64,000 nt of DNA from Valencia hispanica (GCA_963556495.2 OY747712.1:53087069-53151068); one strand, 5' to 3'; numbered from the stretch's first letter, positions 24,310-35,821 are shown. The notes: generated from the sequence alone by a model not told the origin. Translations and numbers: made by a program.

Positions 24310-25303
24310 TATTATTTATTCCTAACCAAATCTATTTTGGATTAGGAAAAAGTTATGCAATTTTATAAAATCTTAACCAACCCCAACATGGGGCAGGATT
24401 TCACATTGGGTCAGAGAGGTCTTTGACATGTAATAATATTTTATCATAATGAATTAGAAAAAGAAAGGTGACTTCAATTCATGCCAAGATCTTTGGCTTT
24501 CATTTAATCTACAAATGTCTCTTGAAATATGTTTGGATGATTAGCAATATACACTAGAGTAAAAAGACCAGCCCCTGCCTTTTCATGAATATCTAATCTA
24601 AATATTACGTTGTAACTCCCACTTTAAGATGAACATCCACCGCCTCTAGCTCCTTCCGTCCAACCTTTAGCTGTGTCCATCTTTTTATCAATGTCCCGGC
24701 TGCCGCTGCAAAACTACATAACGTACATGTTTCACGAGGAGGAAAGTGTAATCACTGAACAGTGTTTTGCATGTCGGGTGCAAAGTTCAGTTGTGGTATT
24801 GTTTGTCCAGAGTAACTTCTTCCCCATGTTTCCTGTGTCCCCTACATGACTTGTGGCAAACTTCTTATGACTTTCTTTTGAGGATTTGGTAATCTTGCCA
24901 CTCTTCTACAAAGGCAACTAGCTTGAATGTAGTAAATGTTAGATAATTAAGTATGTAGCTCTCCATACCTTTAATATTTGGTTACAATCATTGTTTAATG
25001 CAGCATTAAATGTTTTAGAAGGTCAAGAGGTGAATTAAAGCCTGTTGTTATTGAGATGGAAATAATGAATCTTTTTTTCCCAGTAGCTGCATAGACTACT
25101 CGTGGCTTTATGTTTGATATGAACACCAAGCAGTAAGGCTTTACCAGGTTTTATTTATTTTTTAATCTATGGTAAATCATATCGTTGCAACATTCACCAA
25201 CATCATCACATATCACAGATGTTCCTATTATCACACAGATCTAGTTTGCAGTTGTTCCACACTCTATGAACATTGCTCTGTGAGATGTAATGTAAAAGTC
25301 ACA
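24310..25303. other. Intron 1 sequence, nothing recognised
   Basis: About 1 kb of AT-rich intron without coding potential or a repeat I can name. Confidence 0.5.
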
Positions 25304-25894
25304 TACAGAGCCTTGCAAAAGTATTAACATCCCTGTTAGTTTTTTTCTTATTTTGTAACATTAAACCTAAATCCTCATTACATTTTATTGGGAGTTCTAT
25401 GTGATACACTAAATGGTGCATCCTTGGGAAGTGGAAGAAAAATTATGCATGGTTTCAATAATTTTTACAAATAAAAATCAGAAAATGTGTTGTGCATTTA
25501 TCCTGTGCATTTCACAAATCTGACTTTTTTAAAGAGTGGTATGAAGAAAGGTATTTACAGTTTGCCTTTAGCCTTGTAAGGGACAAGGCAAACATGTGAA
25601 AGAAGGTGATCTAGTCAGATGAGACCAACACTTAACAATCTGGTCTACATGCAAATTGCTGTGTGTTGGGAAACTAACAGTGCACATAATCCTGAACACA
25701 AATCAGCAATGGTCTGGTGGTGGCACCATCATGCTGTGGGGATGTTTTTATTCAACAGAAACTAGAAGGTTGGTCAGAGTTAGTAGGAAGATGGTTGGAA
25801 CTAAATAGAGGAGAAGAGCTGAGGAGGAGATTCACCTTCCAGCAGGACAGCAACCCTTAACATGCAATCAGAACTACTATAGAGGGGTTTAAAT

Positions 25895-26083
25895 CAGTGG
25901 TTCTCAAACCTGGTCCTCAACGCCCAATGTCCTTTATGTCTTGGATATGTCTTTGCTCCAGCACACCTTATTCAAATGATTTAGTTATCTCCTCAGTATG
26001 TCACCACATAGCATAGAAACCTGGTAATCCCTCATTCATTTAAGTCAGGAATGTAGCAACAGGTGAAGGACTAAGAATCACTG
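25895..26083. mobile_element. hAT-type MITE with 8-bp target duplication
   Basis: Terminal inverted repeats begin CAGTGGTTCT and, at the other end reversed, CAGTGATTCT. The element is flanked by GTTTAAAT (25887-25894) and GTTTAGAT (26084-26091), an 8-bp duplication with one mismatch, as expected for hAT transposition. Removing it restores the continuity of the surrounding Tc1 transposase relic. It is 189 bp and non-coding. Confidence 0.85.
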
Positions 26084-26423
26084 GTTTAGATCAAAGCATA
26101 GCCATCTGTTCAAATGGTCTGGTTAAAGTTCAGAAATAAATCCAATTGAGAATCTGTGGCTAGAGTTGAACATTTTTGTTCGCAGACACTCTCTGTCCAA
26201 TCTGATGGAATTAGATATATTTTTCAAAGAAACATGGGTAAAAATATTCAGTCTGCAGACAGCAAAGCTGGTAGAGATATGCCTGAAAAGATCTGCTGCT
26301 GGAATAACAATGAAAGATGGCTCTACAAATTATTGACTCTGAGGGACTTCATACAAAAGCACACAAGTCCCAGGCGGCTGTCTAATGTTGGTACACATTT
26401 GTCCAGGAAGAGTGAATGCTGCA

Positions 26424-26580
26424 GGTCAATGACTCGATGCAATCTGCTGGGATTCATTAGATAACTTTGAAACTAATTGGAATTTTTGTATAATTGAATT
26501 GGAATGACCTGTATAGTGCCTTGAGATGACGTGTTGCGAATTGGCGCTATAGAAATAAACAGAATTGAAATTGAATTGAA
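26424..26580 (+). mobile_element. L2-type LINE 3' terminal fragment
   Basis: It shares 'gcaatctgctgggattc', 'gtgccttgagatgac' and the final 'gaattgaaattgaattgaa' tail with copies at 28999 (minus), 41055 (minus) and 59938 (plus). It is inserted in the 3' part of the Tc1 relic. Confidence 0.75.
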
Positions 26581-26657
26581 GTGTGCTTTTGTAAGGGTAT
26601 GTATACTTTGCAAATACATATAATGATTTTCTTACTTACCCGATATTCTGTTTGCAG

Positions 26658-26774
26658 CTCCAGTTTCAGGACACAAAGTACTTGCAGATGGGATCGAGCC
26701 ATGGGCAGTACTATGGAGGATCTTTGCCAAATGTAAATCAGGTTGGAAACTGCACTGCTGATGTGCCTTTTCAG
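26658..26774 (+). CDS. crtc1: crtc1 exon 2 (codons 43-81)
   Basis: A 117-bp exon bounded by 'tttgcag' at its left and the donor GTGAGG at its right, phase 0 at both ends, so it joins exon 1 cleanly. It encodes [20 protein letters not shown] and then [19 protein letters not shown]. The serine in GGSLPNV is codon 64, the position of the SIK/AMPK-family phosphorylation site that creates a 14-3-3 anchor and holds CRTC1 in the cytoplasm. Position 57 is His, where I recall Arg in the mammalian protein. Exon length and both splice positions agree with vertebrate CRTC1. No exon 3 is present in the rest of the window. Confidence 0.93.
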
Positions 26775-28998
26775 GTGAGGCTTTACTATTATGCTACTGT
26801 ATTTTACATTGCTTTGGATGAACCGTTCAAATAAACTCAAATGTAGCTGTTAGAGACTGTAAAAATCGGTTCCTTCAATGAAGTTCAATTTTCAGAGACA
26901 TCTGCGGTGATGTCCATTCCTAGAAGGTGCTGAGCTTTGTTTTCAGAGTGGAGTTGAGGTCAGTAGATCAAAAAGAAGAAAAACTCATTTGGAGGTTATA
27001 TTTAATAATGCCAACAAAAACAAATCAGAGAATTATGCCTCTTGTTTATATGATTATGAGACTTGAGGTAGAAAGATTTATCTTTGTATAGTGGAGGAAA
27101 CTTTGTTAGCATCATTTTGCTTTGTTGACGCTTCCAAGGCACTCAGCCAGGTTTCAGTGAGAGATCTGACTTGACTAACCCCAACACCAAAGATAATGCT
27201 TATTGATACTAGAAAGCTTGCTATCTATCAGCTCTGTAATTACACCCAGGCTTTCTGACTTTTGTAGTCAGCAGGGGAATAACAGTAAAGAAACAAGAGG
27301 TAAGGCTGGAGAACAAGTGGAACTGACATTTCGTACTGGATTGGTTTCATTTCACTGTGCAGTAGATGTCGGCAGTTATTAAGACATCAAATACATACCT
27401 TGATTTCTTTGCACTGGGTTAGACAAAGGTAGCAGTACCTCGGTCGAGCAGGAGGAGATACTGTAAATGTTCAAGTTAATTTGCTGTCATCCATGTTCTA
27501 TCCTGTCATATTTAATGTATTAGAGTTGGCCTGTATTTTTAAGCCATTAAAAGATTATAAGAGCCATGTGACTTTAAACATGGAAGGTCTACTATGAAGA
27601 TTTCTCAACATAGAGTCTAATTTGTAAAAGATAAATAATCATGTTCTGTGTCATACTTCAGTGGTAAACTACTAACCATTTTTTAAAGTATTCAGTTCCT
27701 AAATGGAAGGAACTGTTTACCCTTTTAATTTAACATTAGTTCTGCTAAGGTGTACCTGATGAAGAGTTTGTTTTTGACAGTTAAATAAAACAGAGTAATA
27801 ATACAGAGGAGAACCTCCTCCCAATTTATCATTTTGAATAATTAAGAGAAAGGAATTTTACATGAGCTTTTCTTGATACCCGTGTATCCTTGCTTCCTCG
27901 TGTTTTATTTGAATGATGTTGAAATACATAATGCCATAAGAAAAAAGCACCACCTTTTTACGCCTAGAGCATTGAAATATAATTCTTATATAGTCAGCTG
28001 ATCCTTTAATATGAAAAAAGAATAAAAAAGACGGTGACGTCACTGAAGAGTATTATACCCAGACATGATGCAGCAGAATACTATTAATGGATTTTTTGCT
28101 AGCAGAACTCCCTGATTGCAGGTAATAAAACACTATGATTTACTTTTAGTCTTGATGCACACTGCTATTGGCAATATCAGCTGGTAATAATGTATTTCAA
28201 ACTATCTTATGTATTAAAGCACTAAAGGAACGTGCTCTCAAATAGAGTTCGTTACATATAACTTTAGGTTAATATAACAAAATGTCAGAAGTGCTCAGAG
28301 TTTGTCTGCAACTTTCATTAAGTTTTTTATATGAGCAGTTGCTATATTGGATAATGAAACTCAGGATTGCTTTGCGACCTCTGACTTTAATATTCTAAAT
28401 TTTCTAAACTAAAGGAACATACTTTTTCCTGACGGAGCTATCTGGTACTGTGATTATGGTTTTCCTTGATTTAATCCTTAGCTTCATTGTGACTTATCCT
28501 TAGAATGTCTCTAAGCTGTCTAAAAACAAGGAGAGGCTTGTTTAGAATAAAAGTGACTTTAAGAAGTTACTGTATACTCTGTTTGCCATCTGAGCCTCTC
28601 CCAGTGGGAAAATTGTTTTAAAAAGGGATTTCTGGACTGATAATATTGCTGACATGAGAGTTCACCCTTGTGTCACTTCTTCTAAGCAGACATAAACAGG
28701 CAGTAGGTTTCAAAATGAGGCTAACAAAAAACACTTGGAATAAATTTGAGTAGATTTAGAGATTAAATTGCTATTGGGTAATGTTTGTATTTGTGTCCAC
28801 ATAGAAAGAAAAATCAGAGATGTAGCAGCTACATTCTGAGCTGTTTCCAAATACAGTTTGGTCAGACGTTTACACACGATCATCATGGGCTGTCATGTTA
28901 AATTTGGACTTTTAATAATTTATATGAATGGTTCTTTTTCCAGTTGGAATCATTATTTACAGTTACATTAATTATTAATTCATTCACCATTAGTAATT
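26775..28998. other. crtc1 intron 2 start, nothing recognised
   Basis: About 2.2 kb of AT-rich intron. Short open frames look random. No repeat family recognised. Confidence 0.55.
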
Positions 28999-30640
28999 AA
29001 TTTCAATTCAGTTTATTTATGTAGCGCCAATTCACAACAGATGTCATCTTAAGGCCCTTAACAAGAAGTCATTTCAATACATTTATACAAACATTCCAAT
29101 CAGTTAAAAAGTTTCCTATTTAAGGAATCCCAGCAGATTGCGTCAGTCTTTGGCGTGAGGTTGGGCCCCGTTGATGTAGACTTTCCAACCACAGCAATCC
29201 TTCAGCAATCCCTCATACTGAGCAAGCATGCAGCAACGGTGGAGAGGAAAAACTCCCCTTTAACAGGAAGAAACCTCCAACAGAACCACGCTCAGTAGGA
29301 GCGGCCATCTGCCACGACCGTTTGGGGGTTTGAGAAGACAGAGCAGAGACACAGAAGGAACAGAAGATCTGAAATAAGAGAACTTTCTATGTTACAGAAA
29401 GTAAAAAGTTGATAACAGGACACAGTGGATGTTCAGTTACTGGGAGCATCATCCCAGTCGATGCCCCCCGTCCAACAGGGCATTGCAGCCAAGCAGGATA
29501 CCAGACCAGGTATATCTTTTATGGAGAGAAAAACACTGAGAGAAACCAAAGTTAACAGTCGAAATAATAACAAATGATGCAACTGGAGAGTAGTAGAAAA
29601 GAAAAGTAGCGGCCAGTCTGTCCTCCAGCAGTCTAAGCCTATAGCAGCATAACTACAGAGATAGCTCAGGATGACCTAAGCCACTCTAACTATAAGCTTT
29701 ATCAAAAAGGAAAGTTTTAAGCCTGGCCTTAAAAGTAAACAGAGTGTCTGCCTCACGGACTAAAGCTGGGAGCTGGTTCCACAGGAGAGGAGCCTGATAA
29801 CTAAAAGATCTGCCTCCCATTCTACTTTTAGAGATCCTAGGAACTACAAGTAAACCTGCAGTCTGAGAGCAAAGTGCTCTGTTAGGAACATAAGGAACAA
29901 TTAGATCTCTGATGTATGATGGAGCTGATTATTATGGGCTTTGTATGTAAGAAGAAGGACCTTAAATTCTATTCTGGATTTAACAGGGAGCCAATGAAGG
30001 GAAGCTAAAGCAGGAGAAATGTGATCTCTCTTTTTAATATTCATCAGAACTCTTGCTGCCGCATTTTGGATCAACTGAAGGTTTTTAACGGCATTTTGTG
30101 GACTTCCGGATAGTAAAGAATTACAGTAGTCCAGCCTTGAGGTAACAAATGCATGGACTAGTTTCTCAGCATCACTCCTGGACAGGATGTTTCTAATTAT
30201 AGCAATATTCCGGAGGTGAAAGAACAAAATCCTAGAAACCTGTTTAATATGGGATTTAAATGTCAAGTCTCGGTCAAAAATAACGCAGATGTTCTTTAAG
30301 GTATTACTGGGGGCCATTTTAATACCATCCAGATGAAGGGATTGACTAATCAGTTAAATGAAGATTGATCATTTAGATGAACAAACTGGAAATAAAAAAT
30401 GATTTAAACCAGCCTAGTGCTGTTCCTTGGATCCCTGCAACATGTTCAAGCCTTTCTAAGAGAATATTTTGATCGACTGTGTCAAAAGCAGCACTGAGAT
30501 CTAACAAAACGAGAACAGACACAAGTCCATTATCTGAGGCCATGAGAATATCATTAGTAACCTTCACCAGTGCTGTTTCGGTGCTATGATGAGCTCTAAA
30601 ACCTGACTGAAACTCTTCAAACAGCTGGTATATACAATTC
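28999..30640 (-). mobile_element. L2-type LINE 3' half, internally deleted
   Basis: Minus-strand L2 relic. From right to left it shows an RT segment at 30373-30738 ([29 protein letters not shown]), then directly the C-terminal segment at 29901-30317 (RLDYCNSLLSG, LHWLPVKSRIEFKVL), then a long 3' UTR and the tail at about 28999. The central RT part with the catalytic Asp pair is missing between these blocks, so it is deleted for activity. Confidence 0.8.
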
Positions 30641-30652
30641 AATTGTATATAC

Positions 30653-31140
30653 ATTCCAATTATTGACGGTGGAGAGGAAAAACTCCTCTTTAACAGGAAG
30701 AAACCTCCAACAGAACCAGGCTCAGTACGAGCGGCCATCTGCCACGACCGTCTGGGGGTTTGAGAAGACAGAGCAGAGACACAGAAAGAACAGAAGATCT
30801 GATATAAAAGAACTTTCTTTGTTACAGAAAGTAAAAAGTTAATAACAGGACACAGTGGATGTTACAGAAAGTAAAAAGTTTATAACAGGACATGGAGGAT
30901 GTTCAGTTACTGGGAGCATCATCCCAGTCGATGCCCCCGTCCAACAGGGCATTGCAGCCAAGCAGGATACCAGACCAGGTATATCTTCTATGGAGAGAAA
31001 AACACTGAGAGAAAACAAAGTTAACAATTGAAATAACAGTAAATAATACAACTGGAGAGTAGTAGGAGAGAAAAGTAGCAGAGTGAAGAAAAGTGGTCAG
31101 ACTGTCACCCAGCAGTCTGAGCCTATAGCACCATAACTAC
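30653..31140 (-). mobile_element. L2-type LINE 3' UTR fragment
   Basis: A second copy of the same 3' UTR as 29240-29650 ('ggaggaaaaactcc...ttaacaggaagaaacctcc', 'actgggagcatcatccca'). It abuts the 5' break of the neighbouring L2 copy at a perfect 23-bp palindrome (30629-30651). It contains an internal short duplication of the 'gttacagaaagtaaaaagtt' word at 30821-30880. Confidence 0.75.
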
Positions 31141-31867
31141 AGATAGTGTTGGGAAAGTTTAATTTCTATATTAACTAGTTCAAAGATCAGTTAACAGATT
31201 TCAAAAGGAACTAGTTTAGCTCATAGTTCATAGTTCTTTTTTTCAATATGTTGCGGCGAGTGCTGGAGAAGATTTCTATTAAACTATTTCTGACCCTCTG
31301 AGCTATGTCTAATTCTGGACTCTAACCAGGCCTAGATCCAGTCACTAAGTGACTGATCATTTCAGCAGGCCTATAACCTCTGTTACTTCTCCCTCCTGGT
31401 TCTTTGGATGTCCGGCAAGTCTGCAGAAAAAAAACACAAAGGACCCAGCGCTTCAGATTATGGCATATGTCAGGAAGAGCTCCATATTCGTCCTTCCTTT
31501 GTTTGCACTGCCAGTTTTATTAAAGCATTGTAGCAATCCAATCCTGCGTCCATGGGAGGTTTGTTTCATCCTTTAACCTTGGGTCACACGGCAAGATTCT
31601 GTTGTGGGTATGGTTCCTGTTTGTTTTACAAGTTCTGTACCAGACACTACAGCACTCAGTTCCCTTTTAATAATTAGCTGCTTGAGCACAGCTTTTTTTT
31701 TTACTTCACACAGATTTGAGACATATAAACTCAATTATATGTTTAATGCATTTAACTAATAAAAAAATATTTACAACACGACCTATTACCATCAGACAGA
31801 GGCGGCGTTACAGACAGAGTTACACTTACTTGAGTAACTTTGTGGAAAACGTGTACTTGTAAGCGTA
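31141..31867. other. hAT-like ACTTGAGTA-type repeat remnant
   Basis: It begins 'tagtgttgggaaagttt' and includes 'cttacttgagtaacttt' just before the pogo-like element. Matching 'cttttacttgagtaa' sequence resumes at 35840, right after it. This suggests the pogo-like element inserted into a hAT-type non-autonomous repeat. The family assignment is by word resemblance only. Confidence 0.35.
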
Positions 31868-32104
31868 CCGTAAGTTTTGGACTATTAAGCGCACCTGAAT
31901 ATAAGTTGCACCAGCTAAATTTTAAAAGAAAATAAATTTTGTACATATATAAAGCGCACCTGAATATATATCTCATGTTTTAACATGAGATATATATTTA
32001 TTAGCTTAAACATTGTGCAAGAAAATGGAAAATAGAACAATAACTCCCTTGAAATAAAAAAAATAAACCATTAAAGACACAGAAAAAAACAACACTGTAG
32101 CACT

Positions 32105-33330
32105 AAACCTGGATGGACAGGCCTTTCCCTAGTCCTGATCTATCCCCCGTGGGGGTCCACCTGCATCTCCATCTTTCATGTGAGCCTCCTTCACCAAATT
32201 TCTTCGTCCTCCCTCCCCTCTATGTAAAGTCAGGTCTAAGTCTTTTAGTACACAGAACCCATCTTCTCCATATGGACTCAAATTTCATTTCTCCACCTCA
32301 AGGTTGATTACGTATGTTAACTTCTCCATTTTATATATGCTGAGCATCACTTCTGTCCATTCATCAACCCTGGGGCTCTGTTTCCCTAACCAACCTCTAG
32401 TGATCACCTTTTTACTCGCTAATAGCATCATTCTCAACATTTTTTCGTCATCTGCCCTTCTTGTGTTAATCGATTCTGTATGTCCTAAGTACATTGTTTC
32501 AAAGTCCATCGGTAACTTTATTTCTAATATCTTCTCTATTTTTTTTTTACCTCTCTCCAGTAGGAAGTCACCTCTGGGCATGCCCAAAATATATGGAAGT
32601 GGTCTGCCCTCTGTGCCCCACATTGTCTCCAGCATTTTGTATCTCCTTGTTTCTGTTGTACACTGGTTATAAAGTACCTAATTGTGTTTTTCCAGGCATA
32701 TTCCCTCCAGCTGGCAGACCTGGTTATTTTCCATTGGAGTTCATTAATTCTCTCCCATTTCTCTTCTGTCAACATAATGTTAATACCCTTCCCATCTCTT
32801 TCCTGTCTCCTTTTTTTACTATTTCTCCTATGTAAGAACGTAACTGTAAATATCTATGGAAATTTCGGTTTTCCAGTAAATACCGTTCTTTTAAATCTTG
32901 GAATCATAGCACCCTGCCTCCTTCGACCATCTCCCAGTACATCCTTGGACCATTAACCCACATCTTAAAACAACAATGCAATTTATTTGGTTCAAAATCT
33001 GTGTCATATGCAATCCATCTCAAATATCTAGTTTGATCTACTAAATTATATTTCTTAACGATGTTTTGCCAAATTCTCCAAGTCACTACAATCAATGGGT
33101 TTACATTTTCCTCCTGAAAACTTTTTAAACTACTTTTCCCCAACTTTGCCTGGATTGGGGGGCCTGATTCCAGTCTCTGATCCAGTCTCTTCCACTTGGT
33201 CTGGTATTTTGGGTCACATAAATTTACTATAATTTTCACTTGCACTGCTTGGTAATAACTTTTAAGTTCTGGACGGATTTCAATGAAATTTTTAGGAGAT
33301 GTACGCAATGGTTCCAGGAACAACTGAATT
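32105..33330 (-). mobile_element. L1-like LINE ORF2 C-terminal fragment
   Basis: Minus-strand frames 32904-33323, 32536-32775 and 32285-32635 read in order as the end of an L1/Tx1-type ORF2. The last part has a Cys/His-like cluster 'CWRQCGAQRADHFHIFWACP' and is followed by the typical Trp- and Lys-rich end. Frames overlap with shifts, so it is decayed. It is inserted within the pogo-like element and ends near 32105. Confidence 0.7.
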
Positions 33331-33700
33331 GTGTGGTTGATCCGATATGAAGCACGTATCCATCCACCGACCAGCGGTGCTAACCTTCACTCCTCTCCTG
33401 TGTCAGAGAGCTCATAAGCGGATTCCTTCGCACAGCAGCCCCAAATCTCTGCTCCCCGCAGCCATGCATTTCATTAACAGACATTTATTGGAAAAGTAGC
33501 GAAAGTTAGAATTAGATCACAACATGGGGATGGGGGGATGAGTTGCGGAGGTCTGCGCTCTCTGAGTGCTTTTCTTATTTTAATTTAGGACGGTTTTTTT
33601 TTTCAAACTCTGCCTGAAAATCAGCAGCACGGCACCAACACAACACGACAGTAACATGCCTGGTTAGAAAATAAAACATACTTTAGCCTACCAGAAAAGT

Positions 33701-33903
33701 TATTGGTCACTATCTTTATCTTCTTCATCAAAGCCACTTAAATCATCTTCTTCAGTGTCTTTATGTCCTCTGAAAGCTTTTTTCGTCTTTTTATACTGAC
33801 TCAGTTCTTTACGCTGCCTCCTCCAACGTCTCACCATCGATTCATTGATACCAAGCTTACGTGCAGTAGCTCTACTTCCTTCTTTGACGGCAAACTAGAT
33901 GCC
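33701..33903 (-). pseudogene. Pogo-type transposase HTH fused to acidic tail
   Basis: The minus strand reads FAVKEGSRATARKLGINESM, then VRRWRRQRKELSQYKKTKKA and FRGH, a CENP-B/pogo-type helix-turn-helix DNA-binding segment. It then passes straight into DDLSGFDEEDKDSDQ and a stop. The DDE catalytic domain that should lie between is absent, so an internal deletion joined the DNA-binding part to the C-terminal acidic tail. An in-frame TAG lies just upstream of FAVKEG. Confidence 0.65.
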
Positions 33904-33908
33904 TTTAA

Positions 33909-34592
33909 AGCGACACTATATACGTTTTGCTCTCAGGGTCCCCCTACAGTTGGGAAAAAGGTATTGTTTTCTACTACTGTCGTAAAATCTGTTATGGTTA
34001 CACCAAGGGATTTGCGTGCATTGACAAGTGATACCCTATAACGTTACAGATTTTCACGTCTTGGGCAGCCTTCGTTCCGTGTCAAATGTCTTCATCCCAG
34101 GTACATTTTCTATATTTCGTTATTTCGTTACGTTGTAATGTGATAGTTTATTGTAAAAACTTAAAACTATCACATTATAACATGATAGTTTCACGTTATT
34201 TTCACGTTTTTACAATAAACTATCATGTTATAACGCGATACTCTTCACGTTTTTACAACAAACTATCACGTTATAACTTGATACGGTCTAATTTCATTTT
34301 TATATGGCTGACAGCTCTACGGCGACGTACATATGAATACAATTTCATGTTTTTTTCTTCAAACGCCAAAAGATCGTGTAGCTCATGTTTACAAGCCAGC
34401 AGCAGTCAAATTTTGTAGTTCTTTTTGTGCACAGGTTACTGCCTGCACCCCGAAGTTACGTAGTGCCAGTAAAAGCGATACAGACCCTGTCAGGCTATGG
34501 CAGGCGTGTCATTCAACCTATTGTACGTCGATGTAACATCATAAGGGTCTTGGACATATATGATGAAAGTTGAAAAACTACATAGTGTTGCT
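33909..34592. mobile_element. TTAA-flanked non-autonomous element
   Basis: It is flanked by TTAA on both sides (33905-33908 and 34593-34596). Terminal inverted repeats are AGCGACACTATATAC and, reversed, AGCAACACTATGTAG. A TTAA target is used by piggyBac and Kolobok transposons. At 684 bp it has no transposase. It contains a hairpin-rich core at 34128-34290. Confidence 0.8.
34128..34290. repeat. Array of inverted CACGTTTTTACAA repeats
   Basis: A word of about 30 bp (cacgtttttacaataaac then tatcacgttataac) occurs once inverted and twice direct with about 46-bp spacing. This gives local stems such as GTTGTAATGTGATAGTTT paired with AAACTATCACATTATAAC. Up to three successive hairpins can be drawn. 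Confidence 0.75.
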
Positions 34593-34867
34593 TTAACGTA
34601 AAAGCGGCGTTTGTTCGTGTGTTTTCCATGATGAAAATTACCGTTAGTATCTTCTTCAGCGCATAATCTTTCCCCGCATGTCTGTCTCACTTATGCGCTT
34701 ACTGCTGTAGTGCCCCCTGGAGGCCGTTAGCCAGTAAATAAATCTTTAAATTAGCCGCCGTTGTATAGTATGTGTTACCGGCGCCAGACCTAGGGGAAAT
34801 CTGGACCGGCAGCAAGCGGCACACAGGCTAGGGAGCACTGCGTAGCCAGTACACTAAATTAACATAG

Positions 34868-34945
34868 GTACCTGTGGGTCACAGAGAAGAGACTGGTTTT
34901 AACGTGTTGCCCAAACCAGAGCTCGTTTATTATGAGCTGCGCATT
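34868..34945 (-). repeat. LTR-like direct repeat, copy 1
   Basis: It shares about 76 bp with 35501-35576 ('acctgtgggtcacagagaag', 'gactggttttaac', 'gagctcgtttatt'), with a few substitutions. Read on the minus strand, both contain AATAAA followed by a 60-bp end, like an R-U5. They may be LTR edges of a small retroelement between them. Confidence 0.6.
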
Positions 34946-35230
34946 TTTAATAAACAAAAAGACCATGTCCAAGTGCTTATTACTTGCAACGAAAGAAACC
35001 AAAAGTTACTCTAATCAAATGAGAAGAAAATAACAATTTAAACAAAAAGTGCATGAAACTTCATAAAAGGTTCTTTACAACAGAAAATTATAAAACCAAA
35101 AAAAAGACAAAAATATAACATCTCACCAAAATAAATAACCGTGGTTGATTACTACATTTACAGTAATCAACTGAGCTTCTTTTACAGTCCTTTAACAAAA
35201 CAGATACACTTGTATTTAATGGAGGCAGTG

Positions 35231-35320
35231 AACAACACAAAATATCACAACTGACACAAAATATCACAACTGACACAAAATATTACAACTGACACAAAAT
35301 ATCACAGTGTAACTGACAAA
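35231..35320. repeat. Short minisatellite, 19-bp unit
   Basis: About four tandem copies of 'acacaaaatatcacaactg' with minor changes, decaying into 'gtaactgac' words. Confidence 0.85.
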
Positions 35321-35500
35321 TAACTGACAGTAGTGTAACTGACAGGCCATCTAACAGATGACAGAGCTTCTGACACAGAAGTTAACTTCAAGACAACTAT
35401 ATGATTCCCACATCTCAAGAAGCTCTGACACTATAAAATTATATTAATGCATTTAGATTACGGTTTATATCAGTTTTAACACATAACCGTTACTTTTACC

Positions 35501-35576
35501 ATACCTGTGGGTCACAGAGAAGAGACTGGTTTTAACATGTTGCCCAAGCCAGAGCTCGTTTATTCTGAGCTGTGCA
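35501..35576 (-). repeat. LTR-like direct repeat, copy 2
   Basis: Second copy of the block at 34868-34945, 633 bp downstream and in the same orientation. Confidence 0.6.
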
Positions 35577-35821
35577 TGCTCAGACAGCCTGCCGTTAAAG
35601 CCCCTCTGTTTAACCCACAATGGCGCCACCTGCTGTCTTAGAATTGTAAAAGAACGCAGAGTGAAAAATGAATGACATATGTCAGAACAGTTCACAATTA
35701 CAAGCAAAGAAATTGGGGGACTTATTGTTTCCACAAAACGTATAGATTTTTCAACTTACTATATATGCAGGGTCCGAAGGGTGTGAAAAAAATTGCGGCT
35801 TATAGTCTGAAAATTACGGTA

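Larger units (their letters stand above)
25306..26618 (+). mobile_element. Dead Tc1-like transposon in intron 1
   Basis: The left end (TA then CAGAGCCTTGCAAAAGTATT) and the right end near 26590-26620 (AAGGGTATGTATACTTTGCA) are inverted matches, with TA at each side. Inside are transposase remnants on the + strand: near 25615 (a SDET-like stretch), 'GGGTIMLW' near 25715-25745, 'FQQDSNP' near 25835, and 'INPIENLW' near 26135. The copy has many stops and indels and was later hit by a hAT MITE (25895) and an L2 tail (about 26424). Confidence 0.75.
31868..35819 (-). mobile_element. Pogo-like DNA transposon, gutted and nested
   Basis: The left end TACCGTAAGTTTTGGACTAT and the right end (reversed) TACCGTAATTTTCAGACTAT are inverted matches flanked by TA, the Tc1/mariner-superfamily target. 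The only remaining transposase is a helix-turn-helix plus acidic tail at 33701-33900. The rest of the 3.95 kb is filled by a later L1 fragment, a TTAA-flanked element and LTR-like direct repeats. Confidence 0.7.

Noticed and set aside
34785..34800. A 'TGGCGCC' word on the minus strand resembling a retroviral tRNA-Lys primer-binding site.
   Set aside because: Seven bases only, and it is not adjacent to a clear LTR end.
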